In this document: positions 24,448 to 33,286 of the stretch, piece by piece
How positions within the stretch are numbered: the first letter of the stretch is position 1
How the letters are laid out: every line of letters begins with the position of its first letter
NCBI GenBank assembly: GCA_025456085.1
Contig: JALOLF010000022.1
Span: 1 to 42,123 of the forward strand
Reading direction: 5' to 3'
Source: Acidimicrobiales bacterium
GTDB taxonomy: Bacteria > Actinomycetota > Acidimicrobiia > Acidimicrobiales > Acidimicrobilacustridaceae
Length of the DNA: 42,123 nt
Program-made: the position numbers and the translations under genes
Notes under the pieces: model-generated
What the model was told of the DNA's origin: nothing
The model's input: the letters and a program-made list of their open reading frames with translations, nothing else
Databases searched by the model: none

Positions 24448-26069
24448 TCCGCTTCTCGTGGGGAGCCGCCGGCGACGTCGGCCAGGTGCGCTCGGTCAAC
24501 CAGGACCACATCCTGACCGACGACGGGCTGTTCGCGGTGGCCGACGGCATGGGGGGCCACCGCGGGGGCGAGGTGGCCAGCGAGGTGGCCATCACCGCCC
24601 TCCGGGAGCACTTCACCGAGCACACCACCGACGCCCTGGTCGACGCGGTGCAGTTCGCCAACGAGGCCATCGTGGGTCGTGCCCGGCACGAGGAGGACCT
24701 GCGTGGCATGGGCACCACCATCTGCGCCCTGGCCCAGGTCGACTTCGAGGGCGAGCCAACCCTCTCGGTGGTCAACGTGGGTGACTCCCGGGCCTATCTG
24801 CTCAAGGCCGGCGAGTTCCACCTGGAGCAGATCACCGAGGACCACTCCCTCGTGGCCACGCTCGAGCGGTCGGGTCAGCTCACCCGGGAGGAAGCGGCGC
24901 AGCACCCGCAGCGCAACATCCTCACCCGTGCCCTGGGGATCGACAGCCGCGTGCTGGTCGACTCCTGGGAGATCCTCCCCGTGGAGGGCGACCGCTACCT
25001 GTTGTGCTCGGACGGGCTGTTCAACGAGGTCAGCGAGGCCGCCATCGCGGCGGTGCTGCGTCGTCTGGCCGATCCCCGGGACGCCGCCCGCGAGCTGGTC
25101 CGCATGGCCAACGAGAACGGCGGTCACGACAACATCAGCGTCGTCATCGTCGACATCGTGTCGGTCGGCGGCGAGGTCGTGGCCGACGAGGTGGTCGACG
25201 ACGCCCGCGACCACCCGGAGGGGTCGGCCGATCGCATCACCCGGGTCGTGCACGGCGTCGAGCGTGAGGACGGCCAGGGCGACGGCCCCACCGCCGCCGA
25301 CATCGAAGCCGAGATCGTCGCTGTGGCCGCGAGCCGCAGCGGGATGGCGGCGGCGCCGCTCATGCCCCCGACGTCGGAGCAGCCCGCCGTCGAGTTGCCC
25401 GATGCCGCCGAGGCGACGGACTCGTCGGCGGCCCACGCGACGGGCGGTGCGGTCGCCTCGCCGACGGCAGCCGGCGAGCCCCACACGGTCACCGTCGAAG
25501 CTCGGGATCTCGCCGCGGCCCTGGCCGACGTGCCGCCGTCACCGGTGTCGTCGGCGGAGCCGGCCGCACCCACCGGGTTCTTCTCCGACACCCCACCCCG
25601 CCGGCGGCTCGTCACCTGGCGGGTCGTGGTGTTCGTGGTGGCGTTGCTGGCGGTGTTCGGAGTGGCGGCCGCCGCCGTGAACTGGGCTGCGACCAACAGC
25701 TTCTTCGTGCAGGCCGACGCCGCCAACGGCGGAGCGGTCACCGTCTTCCGGGGCCAGCCCGGTGGCCTGCTGTGGATCGAGCCCGAGGTGGTCCGTGCCG
25801 ACGAGCTCACGCTCGAGCAGGCCCCCGAGGAGTTCCGGACCGACCTGGAGAACGGGATCAGCTTCGACTCCGAGGCGGAGGCCGAGGCCTACATCGACAC
25901 CGTCCGGGCCCGCCAGGTCGAGTTGGCCGTGGAACAGTCCCAGGCCGGAACCGACGACACCGGCGGATCGCTGGGTGGCGCGGTCACCACGACCACCACG
26001 GTGCCACCCGGCACGGTGCCCGTCGACAGCACCACCACCACGGTCGACCCGGCCACGATCGGGGGCTGA
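24444..26069 (+). CDS. pstP: PP2C-family Ser/Thr phosphatase PstP
   Basis: The 541-residue protein has an N-terminal PP2C phosphatase domain (1-240): VRSVNQDHIL and VADGMGGHRGGEVAS (metal-binding Asp), VVNVGDSRAYLL, LCSDGLFNEVS and GGHDNISVVIV. An acidic, low-complexity juxtamembrane region of about 150 residues follows, then a membrane helix near 392-415 (WRVVVFVVALLAVFGVAAAAV). The extracellular part includes TVFRGQPGGLLWIEPEV and ends in a Thr-rich tail. PstP reverses PknB phosphorylation. Its length matches the mycobacterial enzyme, but the outer tail differs. It overlaps fhaB and precedes rodA by 6 bp. Confidence 0.95.
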   Translation: MIRFSWGAAGDVGQVRSVNQDHILTDDGLFAVADGMGGHRGGEVASEVAITALREHFTEHTTDALVDAVQFANEAIVGRARHEEDLRGMGTTICALAQVDFEGEPTLSVVNVGDSRAYLLKAGEFHLEQITEDHSLVATLERSGQLTREEAAQHPQRNILTRALGIDSRVLVDSWEILPVEGDRYLLCSDGLFNEVSEAAIAAVLRRLADPRDAARELVRMANENGGHDNISVVIVDIVSVGGEVVADEVVDDARDHPEGSADRITRVVHGVEREDGQGDGPTAADIEAEIVAVAASRSGMAAAPLMPPTSEQPAVELPDAAEATDSSAAHATGGAVASPTAAGEPHTVTVEARDLAAALADVPPSPVSSAEPAAPTGFFSDTPPRRRLVTWRVVVFVVALLAVFGVAAAAVNWAATNSFFVQADAANGGAVTVFRGQPGGLLWIEPEVVRADELTLEQAPEEFRTDLENGISFDSEAEAEAYIDTVRARQVELAVEQSQAGTDDTGGSLGGAVTTTTTVPPGTVPVDSTTTTVDPATIGG

Positions 26070-26075
26070 GGCGCC

Positions 26076-27395
26076 GTGGGCCGCAGCAGGCGCACCACGG
26101 AGCTCGGTCTGCTGGTGCTGGTGGCCATCATCACCGTCTCCGCCTACACGTTGGCCAGCCTCGGGACCGACGCCACCATCCCGGCCAACATCGGGACCTT
26201 CCTCGGTGTGGTGGTGGCCGGCCTGCTGCTCGCCCATGTGGTCGTGCGGCGCCTGGCGCCCAACGCCGACCCGACGCTGTTGCCCCTCGCCGGCCTGCTC
26301 AACGGCCTGGGCTTCGTCACCATCGCCCGGGTCGACGAGGACCTCGCCTGGCAGCAGGCGCTGTGGACCGGTGTCGGCCTGACCGCCTTCTGCGGCACCC
26401 TGGTGCTGATCCGTCGGGTCCGCGTCCTCGAGGGCTACCGCTGGACGTTCGCCCTGCTCGGCGTGGTGCTGCTGCTGTTGCCGATGGTCCCCGGCCTGGG
26501 CAAGGAGATCAACGGCGCCCGCATCTGGGTCGGTCTCGGTCCCATGAGCTTCCAGCCGGGTGAGGCCGCCAAGCTCTGCCTCGCCGTCTTCTTCGCCTCC
26601 TACCTGGTGGAGAAGCGCGAGCTGCTGGGCATGGGCACGTGGAAGGTGGGCCCGCTCCTGCTGCCCGATCCGAAGCACCTCGGGCCGGTGCTCGGCGCCT
26701 GGGGCATCTCGCTGGTCGTGATGATCGTCGAGAAGGACCTGGGCTCCTCCCTGCTGTTCTTCACGTTCTTCCTGGTGATGCTCTGGGTGGCGACCCAGCG
26801 CCTCTTCTACGTGGTGCTCGGCTTCGGTCTCTTCGCGGTGGGCGCCTACCTGGCCTGGACCCAGTTCGCCCACGTGCAGGAGCGCGTCGACATCTGGCTC
26901 GACCCGTGGTCCGATCCCAAGGGCAGCGGCTTCCAGGTGGTCGAGGCCGCGTTCGCCATGGCCTTCGGCGGGGTGACCGGCACCGGACTGGGTCTGTCGG
27001 GGCGCATCGCCATCCCTGCCGCCGAGAACGACTTCATCTTCGCCGTCATCTCCCAGGAGCTCGGTCTGCTCGGTGGCACGGCGATCCTCGTGGCCTACCT
27101 GTTGATGGTGGGCGCCGGCCTGCGGATCGCCATCCGCACCGACGTCGCCTTCGAGAAGCTGCTGGCCGCCGGCCTCACCACGCTGCTCGGGGTGCAGGCC
27201 TTCATCATCCTCGCCGGTGTCACCAGGCTGTTGCCCCTCACCGGTGTCGCGCTGCCCTTCGTCTCCTACGGCGGCACCTCCCTGCTGGCCAACTACGTGC
27301 TGGTCGCCCTGCTGCTGCGCATCAGCGACGACGAGGGTTCCCGCGCCGCGCCGCGTCCCCTGGCGAACGCCACCGCCGGATCGGCGCCCCGGTGA
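26076..27395 (+). CDS. rodA: SEDS-family peptidoglycan glycosyltransferase RodA
   Basis: This 439-residue polytopic protein (about ten to twelve membrane segments) belongs to the FtsW/RodA SEDS family, which polymerises lipid II. Diagnostic parts are GARIWVGLGPMSFQPGEAAKL, AENDFIFAVISQELGLLGG and LPFVSYGGTSLLANYVLVALLL near the C-terminus. The position between pstP and a class B PBP gene identifies it as the RodA of this cluster. The start is GTG 26076. Its TGA overlaps the pbpA start (GTGA). Confidence 0.93.
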   Translation: MGRSRRTTELGLLVLVAIITVSAYTLASLGTDATIPANIGTFLGVVVAGLLLAHVVVRRLAPNADPTLLPLAGLLNGLGFVTIARVDEDLAWQQALWTGVGLTAFCGTLVLIRRVRVLEGYRWTFALLGVVLLLLPMVPGLGKEINGARIWVGLGPMSFQPGEAAKLCLAVFFASYLVEKRELLGMGTWKVGPLLLPDPKHLGPVLGAWGISLVVMIVEKDLGSSLLFFTFFLVMLWVATQRLFYVVLGFGLFAVGAYLAWTQFAHVQERVDIWLDPWSDPKGSGFQVVEAAFAMAFGGVTGTGLGLSGRIAIPAAENDFIFAVISQELGLLGGTAILVAYLLMVGAGLRIAIRTDVAFEKLLAAGLTTLLGVQAFIILAGVTRLLPLTGVALPFVSYGGTSLLANYVLVALLLRISDDEGSRAAPRPLANATAGSAPR

Positions 27396-29179
27396 ACGAG
27401 CGCATCCGCCGCCTCGGCATCGTGCTCATGGTGCTGTACGCGGCGCTGTTCGTGCGCCTCAACGTCATCCAGGTCGCCGAGCAGGAGGACCTCAACGAGC
27501 ACCCGGAGAACGCCCGACCCATCCAGCGGGAGTTCAACCGGCCCCGCGGCACGATCGTCAGCGCGGACGGCGCGCTGCTCGCCGAGTCGGTCGAGGTCGA
27601 GGGCGCCACCTTCGATCGTCAACGCGTCTACCCGGAGGGCGAGCTCTTCGGCCACGTCACGGGCTACTTCTCCTTTCTCTACGGTGCATCGGGGGTCGAG
27701 CAGCAGTACAACGACGAGCTGACCGGCAACACGCTCGAACAGCAGCTCGAGGGCCTGTCCGATCTCCTCGCCGACGAGCAGAACACCGGCAACCTGCGTC
27801 TGACCGTCCGCAAGGACGTCCAGACCGTCGCTCGGGACCAGCTCGGTCAGCGGCAGGGATCCGTGGTGGCCATCGACCCCCGTACCGGGGCCCTCCTCGC
27901 CCTGTGGAGCTGGCCCGCCTTCGACCCCAACCTGCTGGCCACCGTCGATGCCGCCGCCGCCACGGAGGCCTGGGACTTCTACGAGCAGTTCCCCGGCAAG
28001 CCCCTGCAGGCCAAGGCCTACCAGGAGCGCTACTTCCCGGGCTCGACCTTCAAGACGGTCACTGCCGGCGCCGGCCTGCGATCGGGGAAGGTGAGCGCCA
28101 CCGAGCCCGACTACCCCGTCACCAACAGCTACCTGCCGCCCCAGACGACGCAGCCCATCAGCAACTTCGGCGGCTCGTCCTGTGGTGGTGACCTGTTCGA
28201 GATCATGCCGGTGTCGTGCAACTCGGCCTTCGCCGAGATGGGCACGGAGACCGTCGGTCCCGACGACATGATCGACGGCGCCGAGTCGTTCGGCTTCAAC
28301 GCCGAGGTTCCCATCGACCTGCCGGACCCGGCGGAGTCCGCCTTCCCGACCGACTTCGAGGACAACCTCCCCAAGCTGGCCCAGGCCTCCATCGGCCAGA
28401 ACGACGTGCAGGCCACGCCCCTGCAGATGGCGCTGGTGGCGGCCGCCGCCGGCAACGACGGCGAGATCATGAAGCCCCACGTGCTCGACGAGGTGCGCGA
28501 CAACGAGGGCAACCTGGTGGAGCGCTACGACCCGAGACGCTGGAAGGAGCCGCTCTCGGCGGGCGACGCGGCGACGCTGCGCGAGGCCATGATCCGCACC
28601 GCCGAGGACGGCACCGCCACGGGCCTGCTCATCCCCGGCTTCGAGGTGGGCGGCAAGACCGGCACCGCGCAGCTCGGCACGGACCCGCCCCGCTCGCACA
28701 CCTGGATCATCGGGTTCGCCGGCCCGCCGGGCGGGGAGGCCACCGTGGCCGTGGCCGTCGTCGTGCTCGACCAGCCGGCCAGCTCCGACTTCACCGGCGG
28801 CAAGATCGCCGCCCCCATCGCCAAGGCGGTGATGGAGCAGGCCCTCACGGGCTCGGGTGCCGATGCCGGCAGCGACGAGAGCCCGACGGAGGGTCCCGGG
28901 CAGGACGAGGGCGCGCTGGCTCCCGGAGACGATCCGTCGCTCGGCGCCGACTCGGGTGCCGTGGGGCGCCACGACCTGCCCGTTAGTGTTGAGGGCTATG
29001 TCGGAACAGGCACCTACCGTCTTCAAGGAGCGCTACGAGCTGCACCGCAAGCTCGCTCGCGGCGGCATGTCCGACGTCTACCTCGCCCGCGACCTCGTGC
29101 TCGACCGCCCGGTCGCGGTCAAGGTGCTGTTCCCGGAGTACGCCAAGGACGAGTCCTTCGTGGAGCGCTTCCGGCGTGA
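27392..29179 (+). CDS. pbpA: Class B penicillin-binding protein PbpA
   Basis: The 595-residue protein has an N-terminal membrane helix (LGIVLMVLYAALFVRLNVI), a dimerisation region with RPRGTIVSADGALLAES, and a transpeptidase domain. Active-site motifs are Ser218-x2-Lys221 (GSTFKT), Ser275-Cys-Asn277 and Lys422-Thr-Gly424 (GKTGTAQ). It cross-links peptidoglycan made by RodA. The domain ends near residue 481. The frame stays open for 115 more residues, first Asp/Gly/Pro-rich, then basic, and runs 182 bp into pknB before the stop at 29177-29179. The real end could be earlier if a frameshift were present; none was seen. Confidence 0.92.
   Translation: MNERIRRLGIVLMVLYAALFVRLNVIQVAEQEDLNEHPENARPIQREFNRPRGTIVSADGALLAESVEVEGATFDRQRVYPEGELFGHVTGYFSFLYGASGVEQQYNDELTGNTLEQQLEGLSDLLADEQNTGNLRLTVRKDVQTVARDQLGQRQGSVVAIDPRTGALLALWSWPAFDPNLLATVDAAAATEAWDFYEQFPGKPLQAKAYQERYFPGSTFKTVTAGAGLRSGKVSATEPDYPVTNSYLPPQTTQPISNFGGSSCGGDLFEIMPVSCNSAFAEMGTETVGPDDMIDGAESFGFNAEVPIDLPDPAESAFPTDFEDNLPKLAQASIGQNDVQATPLQMALVAAAAGNDGEIMKPHVLDEVRDNEGNLVERYDPRRWKEPLSAGDAATLREAMIRTAEDGTATGLLIPGFEVGGKTGTAQLGTDPPRSHTWIIGFAGPPGGEATVAVAVVVLDQPASSDFTGGKIAAPIAKAVMEQALTGSGADAGSDESPTEGPGQDEGALAPGDDPSLGADSGAVGRHDLPVSVEGYVGTGTYRLQGALRAAPQARSRRHVRRLPRPRPRARPPGRGQGAVPGVRQGRVLRGALPA
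28984..28989 (+). promoter_or_regulatory. -10 element for pknB inside pbpA
   Basis: TAGTGT is followed by 8 nt and ATG 28998. It lies within the pbpA reading frame, so pknB may also be transcribed alone. Confidence 0.45.
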
Positions 29180-30836
29180 GGCCCGGGCCGCGGCCAAGCT
29201 GACCCACCCCAACATCGTCTCCATCTACGACTGGGGCGAGGAGCTCGACACCTACTTCATCGCCATGGAGTACGTCGAGGGCCGGAGCCTGGCCGAGATC
29301 ATCCGGGCCGAGGGCGCGCTGCCCCCCCGTCGAGCGGCGGAGATCGCCGCCGACGTCGCCTCGGCACTCGGGTTCGCGCACCGCAACGGCGTCGTGCACC
29401 GTGACGTCAAGCCCGGCAACGTCATGATCGATTCGGCCGGTCACGTGAAGGTGGCCGACTTCGGCATCGCCCAGGCCTTCTCGGGATCAGAGCAGGCGAA
29501 CCTGACCAAGGCGGGCTCGGTCATGGGCACCGCCACGTACTTCTCGCCGGAGCAGGCCCAGGGTCGACCGGTCGATCCTCGCAGCGATCTGTACTCGCTG
29601 GGCGTGGTGCTCTTCGAGATGGTGGTCGGCCGGGCCCCGTTCCAGGGTGACACCCCTGTGGCCATCGCCTACAAGCACGTCCAGGAGCAGCCCCCGCTGC
29701 CCGAGACGCTGGGTGTGGACGTGCCCCCGCCGCTCGAGGCCATCGACATGAAGCTGCTGGCCAAGGACCCGGCCCAGCGCTACGAGTCCGCCGAGGAGCT
29801 GCGGACCGACCTGCGTCGGTTCCTCGACGGCCAGCGGGTGAGTGCCCCGCCGGTCGGCTACGCGGCCTCCGTGGCGGCGGCGGCCGCCGGCACGGCCACC
29901 CAGGCCGTCCCGGCGGCGACCGCGGTGAGCGCTGCGCCGCCCCGCACACCGACGCCGGCCACTGGTCCGAGCGCAGTGCCGTACGCGGAGTCCCAGGAGC
30001 CGCGCCGGCGCACGGGCTGGTTCGTCGTGGCCCTCGTCGTGCTGCTCGCCGCCATCGCCGGTGCACTCGTCTACATCGGGGCGAACCTCGACGACGACGA
30101 CGTCGCGCAGCTCACGGTGCCCCCGGTGCGCAACAAGTCCGAGGCCGACGCGACCACCGAGCTCGAGGCGGCCGGGTTCAAGGTGACCGTCAAGCGGGAG
30201 GCCAACGACCAGGTCGAAGCGGGCATCGTGTTCGCCCAGGACCCGCCCGGCGGCAGCACCGCCGACGAGGGCTCGGTCGTCACGATCTCGGTCAGCGCCG
30301 GGTTGGGCGACACCGAGGTCCCCGACGTCATCGGTCAGGCGGAGGCCTCGGCGCGGTCGCTGCTCGAGAACTCGGGCTTCGTCGTGGAGACCAGGCAGCA
30401 GGCCGACGACGTCGTGCCGAAGGGGACGGTCATCTCCCAGAACCCGAACCCGGGCGAGATGTACGAGAAGGGCTCGAAGGTCACGATCGTGGTGTCGAGC
30501 GGCAAGCGGACCGAGGCCATCCCACCGCTCGCCGGTCAGTCGGCCACGACGGCGTCGAACACGCTGGGACAGCTGGGCTTCACGGTCGCCACGCTGGAGG
30601 AGTTCTCCTCGGTCGTGCCCGACAACGTGGTCATCCGGACCGACCCCCCGGCGGGGACACAGGTCGAAGTGGGCTCCTCGGTCACCATCGTCGTGTCCAA
30701 GGGGCCGCAACCCACGACGTCCTCGTCGACCACCTCGACCTCCTCCTCGTCGACCACCTCGACCTCCTCCTCGTCGACCTCCTCGACCTCGTCGTCGACC
30801 TCCTCGACGTCGTCGAGCGTGCCGGCCAGTCCGTGA
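28998..30836 (+). CDS. pknB: PASTA-domain Ser/Thr protein kinase PknB
   Basis: This is a 612-residue receptor kinase. The Hanks kinase domain (about 13-275) has the glycine loop LARGGMSDVYLA, Lys42, Glu61, the catalytic loop VHRDVKPGN with Asp136, DFG with Asp154, and the activation segment ending GTATYFSPEQA. A membrane helix lies near 341-360 (WFVVALVVLLAAIAGALVYI). Three PASTA domains follow outside (about 370-436, 437-503, 504-570), then a Ser/Thr-only tail. PASTA domains sense muropeptides or lipid II. Mycobacterial PknB has four. ATG 28998 gives a normal N-terminus and overlaps the pbpA frame. No pknA lies between pbpA and pknB. Confidence 0.95.
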   Translation: MSEQAPTVFKERYELHRKLARGGMSDVYLARDLVLDRPVAVKVLFPEYAKDESFVERFRREARAAAKLTHPNIVSIYDWGEELDTYFIAMEYVEGRSLAEIIRAEGALPPRRAAEIAADVASALGFAHRNGVVHRDVKPGNVMIDSAGHVKVADFGIAQAFSGSEQANLTKAGSVMGTATYFSPEQAQGRPVDPRSDLYSLGVVLFEMVVGRAPFQGDTPVAIAYKHVQEQPPLPETLGVDVPPPLEAIDMKLLAKDPAQRYESAEELRTDLRRFLDGQRVSAPPVGYAASVAAAAAGTATQAVPAATAVSAAPPRTPTPATGPSAVPYAESQEPRRRTGWFVVALVVLLAAIAGALVYIGANLDDDDVAQLTVPPVRNKSEADATTELEAAGFKVTVKREANDQVEAGIVFAQDPPGGSTADEGSVVTISVSAGLGDTEVPDVIGQAEASARSLLENSGFVVETRQQADDVVPKGTVISQNPNPGEMYEKGSKVTIVVSSGKRTEAIPPLAGQSATTASNTLGQLGFTVATLEEFSSVVPDNVVIRTDPPAGTQVEVGSSVTIVVSKGPQPTTSSSTTSTSSSSTTSTSSSSTSSTSSSTSSTSSSVPASP

Positions 30837-30874
30837 TGCTCATCGAGGGCTCGGTCCACCTATCGGCGGAGAAG

Positions 30875-30883
30875 TGTGGACAA
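30875..30883 (-). promoter_or_regulatory. DnaA-box-like 9-mer
   Basis: TGTGGACAA on the plus strand is the exact complement of TTGTCCACA, the DnaA box common in high-GC actinobacteria. It lies just upstream of the first LPXTG gene. A single exact copy can occur by chance. Confidence 0.3.
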
Positions 30884-30910
30884 GCACGCCTCCGACGGGG
30901 AAGAATGGCG

Positions 30911-30916
30911 TACTGT
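30911..30916 (+). promoter_or_regulatory. Candidate -10 for first LPXTG gene
   Basis: TACTGT would give a leader of about 36 nt that contains GGAGG at 30943-30947, before ATG 30959. Confidence 0.4.
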
Positions 30917-30958
30917 CCTGGGCCTGAAGGCGGGCGGGGCGTGGAGGTTCGTGACACA

Positions 30959-31549
30959 ATGACAACCGTGCGACTGCGCAGCCTCCTTCTCATGGTGCTC
31001 CTGGCCGTCCTGACGCTGGCTGTTCTGCCGGGTTCGGCGCAGGCCCAGACCGGTACGACGGTTGATCCCCGTTGCCTGGAGCCCGGCTACGAGGACACGC
31101 GGACCGTGACCGTGAACGATCCCGTCGTCGATCCGGGTCAGACCGTGACCATCTCCGGCTCGGGCTTCCTGCCCGGTGAGACGGTGCGCGTCCTCGTCAA
31201 CGGCGCCCAGGTCGGCACCGCTCTCGTCGACGAGCAGGGCAACTTCACCTTCCAGTACACGATCCCGGCGGGCACAGCTCCCGGCACGGTCCTCAACGTC
31301 TCCGCCGTCGGTGTCTGCGGCACCGGCACGCTGACCATCACGGTCACGCCCACCACCAGCACCTCGACCGGTGGTGGAGGTGGCGGTGGCGGGGCCGGCA
31401 GCACGACCGGCGGCAACCTGCCCCGGACGGGCAACGACGACACCGTGTGGCTCCTGCGGGGCGGCGCCCTCCTGGTCATGGTGGGCGGCATGCTCGTGCT
31501 CGCAGCCCGCAAGCGCAATCGGCACGGCCACGCCCCGGGCGTGGCGTAG
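30959..31549 (+). CDS. LPXTG-anchored surface protein with Ig-like domain (paralogue 1)
   Basis: The 196-residue protein has a signal peptide (hydrophobic core LLLMVLLAVLTLAVL, cleavage near AQA-Q). A single beta-sandwich domain of about 90 residues follows, with VDPGQTVTISGSGFLPGETV typical of Ig/filamin-like repeats and two cysteines. Then come a Gly-rich spacer, the sortase signal LPRTG at 154-158, a membrane helix and a basic tail (ARKRNRHG). Sortase would attach it to the cell wall. ATG 30959 was chosen for the signal peptide; an earlier in-frame start adds a non-signal leader. It follows pknB by 122 bp. Confidence 0.85.
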   Translation: MTTVRLRSLLLMVLLAVLTLAVLPGSAQAQTGTTVDPRCLEPGYEDTRTVTVNDPVVDPGQTVTISGSGFLPGETVRVLVNGAQVGTALVDEQGNFTFQYTIPAGTAPGTVLNVSAVGVCGTGTLTITVTPTTSTSTGGGGGGGGAGSTTGGNLPRTGNDDTVWLLRGGALLVMVGGMLVLAARKRNRHGHAPGVA

Positions 31550-31592
31550 AGGATCGGCGAGGGCATTGTCGCAAGACGTGGAGGGCACCGGG

Positions 31593-32174
31593 ATGGCACG
31601 GACGACAACGCGCAACGCTGGCGCCCTGCGGGTCGCTCGGGCTCTGCTGTTCTCGTTCGCGGTGCTCGGTGTCCTGGTGGCCGGCGCCGGCGTGAGCCAG
31701 GCGCAGACGAATCCTGACGACCCCCGGTGCCAGAACCAGGGGTACAACGTCGTGGTCACGGTCACCGTCGACGACACCGTCCCCGTGGCGGGCCAGACGG
31801 TCACCATCACCGGAACCGGGTTCCTGCCCAACGAGGTGGTGACCATCTACGCCAACGGGTTGGCCGTCGGCACGGTGGAGACGTCCGACACCGGTTCCTT
31901 CACCTCGAGCTACACGGTGCCGGCCGATCAGGCCGTGGGCACGCAGATCGTCATCCAGGCCGTCGGGGTGTGCGACGCAGCGTCGCTGACCCTCGACATC
32001 GGCCAGGCAGGTGGCGGTGCGGGCGGTGGCCCGGGTGGCACGACGGGCGGGGGGCTCCCCCGTACGGGTAGTGACGTGGGTTGGCTGATCCGGCTCGGTG
32101 TGCTCCTCGTCGCCGCTGGTGGCGCGGTCGTGCTCTACACCCGCAAGCGCCGCGGCTCGACCGTCACGGCCTGA
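31593..32174 (+). CDS. LPXTG-anchored surface protein with Ig-like domain (paralogue 2)
   Basis: This 193-residue protein has the same plan as its neighbour: signal peptide (ALLFSFAVLGVLVAGAGVSQAQ), cysteine-bearing DPRCQNQGYN, the VAGQTVTITGTGFLPNEVVTIY domain, Gly-rich spacer, LPRTG at 155-159, membrane helix and RKRRGS tail. The close match of both domain and sorting signal shows a tandem duplication. ATG 31593 has the ribosome binding site GGAGGG at 31580-31585. No sortase gene is visible in the window. Confidence 0.87.
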   Translation: MARTTTRNAGALRVARALLFSFAVLGVLVAGAGVSQAQTNPDDPRCQNQGYNVVVTVTVDDTVPVAGQTVTITGTGFLPNEVVTIYANGLAVGTVETSDTGSFTSSYTVPADQAVGTQIVIQAVGVCDAASLTLDIGQAGGGAGGGPGGTTGGGLPRTGSDVGWLIRLGVLLVAAGGAVVLYTRKRRGSTVTA

Positions 32175-32222
32175 CCCTAGCCGATGGCCTGTGCCCTTGA
32201 CCTGCACCTCAGGTAGAGGGTC
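32173..32222. terminator. Inverted repeats in convergent LPXTG/trpG spacer
   Basis: GACCCT (32173-32178) pairs with AGGGTC (32217-32222), and ACCTG-CACCT-CAGGT (32200-32214) forms a small inner hairpin. It is a weak bidirectional terminator candidate in a 68-bp spacer. Confidence 0.3.
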
Positions 32223-32242
32223 GGGGGTCGTGGGCGCGGCGA

Positions 32243-32830
32243 TCAGGTGATCGGGTCCAGGCGACGCAGGAAGTTGCGCACCATGTCGTGCCCGCCCACG
32301 GTCAGGATCGACTCGGGGTGGAACTGCACCCCCTCGACGTCGTACTCCACGTGGCGTAGGCCCATGACGATGCCGTCATCGGTCTCGGCGGTCACCTCCA
32401 GGCAGCCCGGCACGGATGCCCGGTCCACCACGAGGGAGTGGTAGCGGGTCGCCTCGAGCGGATCGGGCAATCCCTCGAACAGCCCGACGTCACGGTGGTG
32501 CACGAGCGAGGTCTTGCCGTGCATGACCTGCGGGGCGCGGACGACGTCGCCGCCGAAGACCTGGCCGATGCACTGGTGTCCCAGACACACCCCCAACACC
32601 GGGCGCCTGCCCGCGAAGTGGCGGATCACGGCGTTCGAGAGGCCTGCGTCCTCTGGTCGGCCGGGCCCCGGGGAGACCAGCACCCCGTCAGGGTCGAGCT
32701 CGATGATCTCGTCCAGGGTCAGCGCGTCGCACCGGTGCACGACGGGTTCCGCCCCGAGCTCGCCGAGGTACTGGACGAGGTTGTAGACGAACGAGTCGTA
32801 GTTGTCGACGACGAGGACACGTGGAGCCAT
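32243..32830 (-). CDS. trpG: Glutamine amidotransferase of anthranilate/aminodeoxychorismate synthase
   Basis: This 195-residue class I glutamine amidotransferase has the catalytic triad Cys82 (GVCLGHQ), His171 and Glu173 (VQFHPES). It begins [20 protein letters not shown], typical of TrpG/PabA. It supplies ammonia to TrpE (tryptophan) or PabB (folate). Which partner it serves cannot be told; in Mycobacterium the gene at this place is called trpG. It sits on the strand opposite to pknB and crgA, as I recall for mycobacteria. ATG 32830 has TACCCT 9 nt upstream. Confidence 0.9.
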   Translation of the reverse strand: MAPRVLVVDNYDSFVYNLVQYLGELGAEPVVHRCDALTLDEIIELDPDGVLVSPGPGRPEDAGLSNAVIRHFAGRRPVLGVCLGHQCIGQVFGGDVVRAPQVMHGKTSLVHHRDVGLFEGLPDPLEATRYHSLVVDRASVPGCLEVTAETDDGIVMGLRHVEYDVEGVQFHPESILTVGGHDMVRNFLRRLDPIT

Positions 32831-32839
32831 CGGCGGGCG

Positions 32840-32845
32840 AGGGTA
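32840..32845 (-). promoter_or_regulatory. -10 element for leaderless trpG
   Basis: On the minus strand TACCCT is followed by 9 nt and ATG 32830. Confidence 0.4.
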
Positions 32846-32932
32846 GCGGGCACAGCCGGCGCCCCCAAGTCCGATGGTGTCGGAGTCCGCCGATCTCGCC
32901 GCAGGCGCAGCAGCGCGCTCGGCCCGGTGAGC

Positions 32933-32938
32933 TAGCCT
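32933..32938 (+). promoter_or_regulatory. -10 element for leaderless crgA
   Basis: TAGCCT is followed by 6 nt and GTG 32945. Confidence 0.5.
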
Positions 32939-32944
32939 GCTCCC

Positions 32945-33286
32945 GTGGCCGACAAGCCGACGAAGAGACCGACCAAGCGCAAGGTGGAGGGCGGAGGGCG
33001 GGTCACGCCCAAGGGCGGCACGGCCCCCATCAAGAAGATCCCCAGAGACGAGGGTCACGGCTCGCCCCACGCGTCGACGCGCTACACGCCCCCGTCGACC
33101 CGTTTCGAGGATCTCCCGAGCCCGACGTGGGTGCCGGTGCTCATGTTCACCCTCTTCGCGCTGGGGTTCTTCACGATCTTCCTGAACTACGTGTCGGTGC
33201 TGCCCGGCGCCCCGAGCAACTGGTACCTGCTCGGAGGCCTGGGGTTCATCCTGGGCGGCATCATCACGGCGACGCAGTATCGCTGA
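32945..33286 (+). CDS. crgA: Cell division protein CrgA
   Basis: The 113-residue protein has a basic N-terminus rich in Lys/Thr/Gly, then STRYTPPS and two membrane helices ([20 protein letters not shown] and [18 protein letters not shown]) linked by a short loop with LPGAPSN. It ends at TQYR. This is the CrgA plan: a small actinobacterial divisome protein that binds FtsZ, PBPs and other partners. The N-terminal part is longer than in the mycobacterial protein (about 93 residues). Its place next to trpG and pknB supports the name. Confidence 0.93.
   Translation: MADKPTKRPTKRKVEGGGRVTPKGGTAPIKKIPRDEGHGSPHASTRYTPPSTRFEDLPSPTWVPVLMFTLFALGFFTIFLNYVSVLPGAPSNWYLLGGLGFILGGIITATQYR

Noticed and set aside
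28837..29179. Frameshift error at the end of pbpA
   Set aside because: No homopolymer or frame change was seen and the transpeptidase domain is complete, so an overlap is reported instead. Raw reads would settle it.
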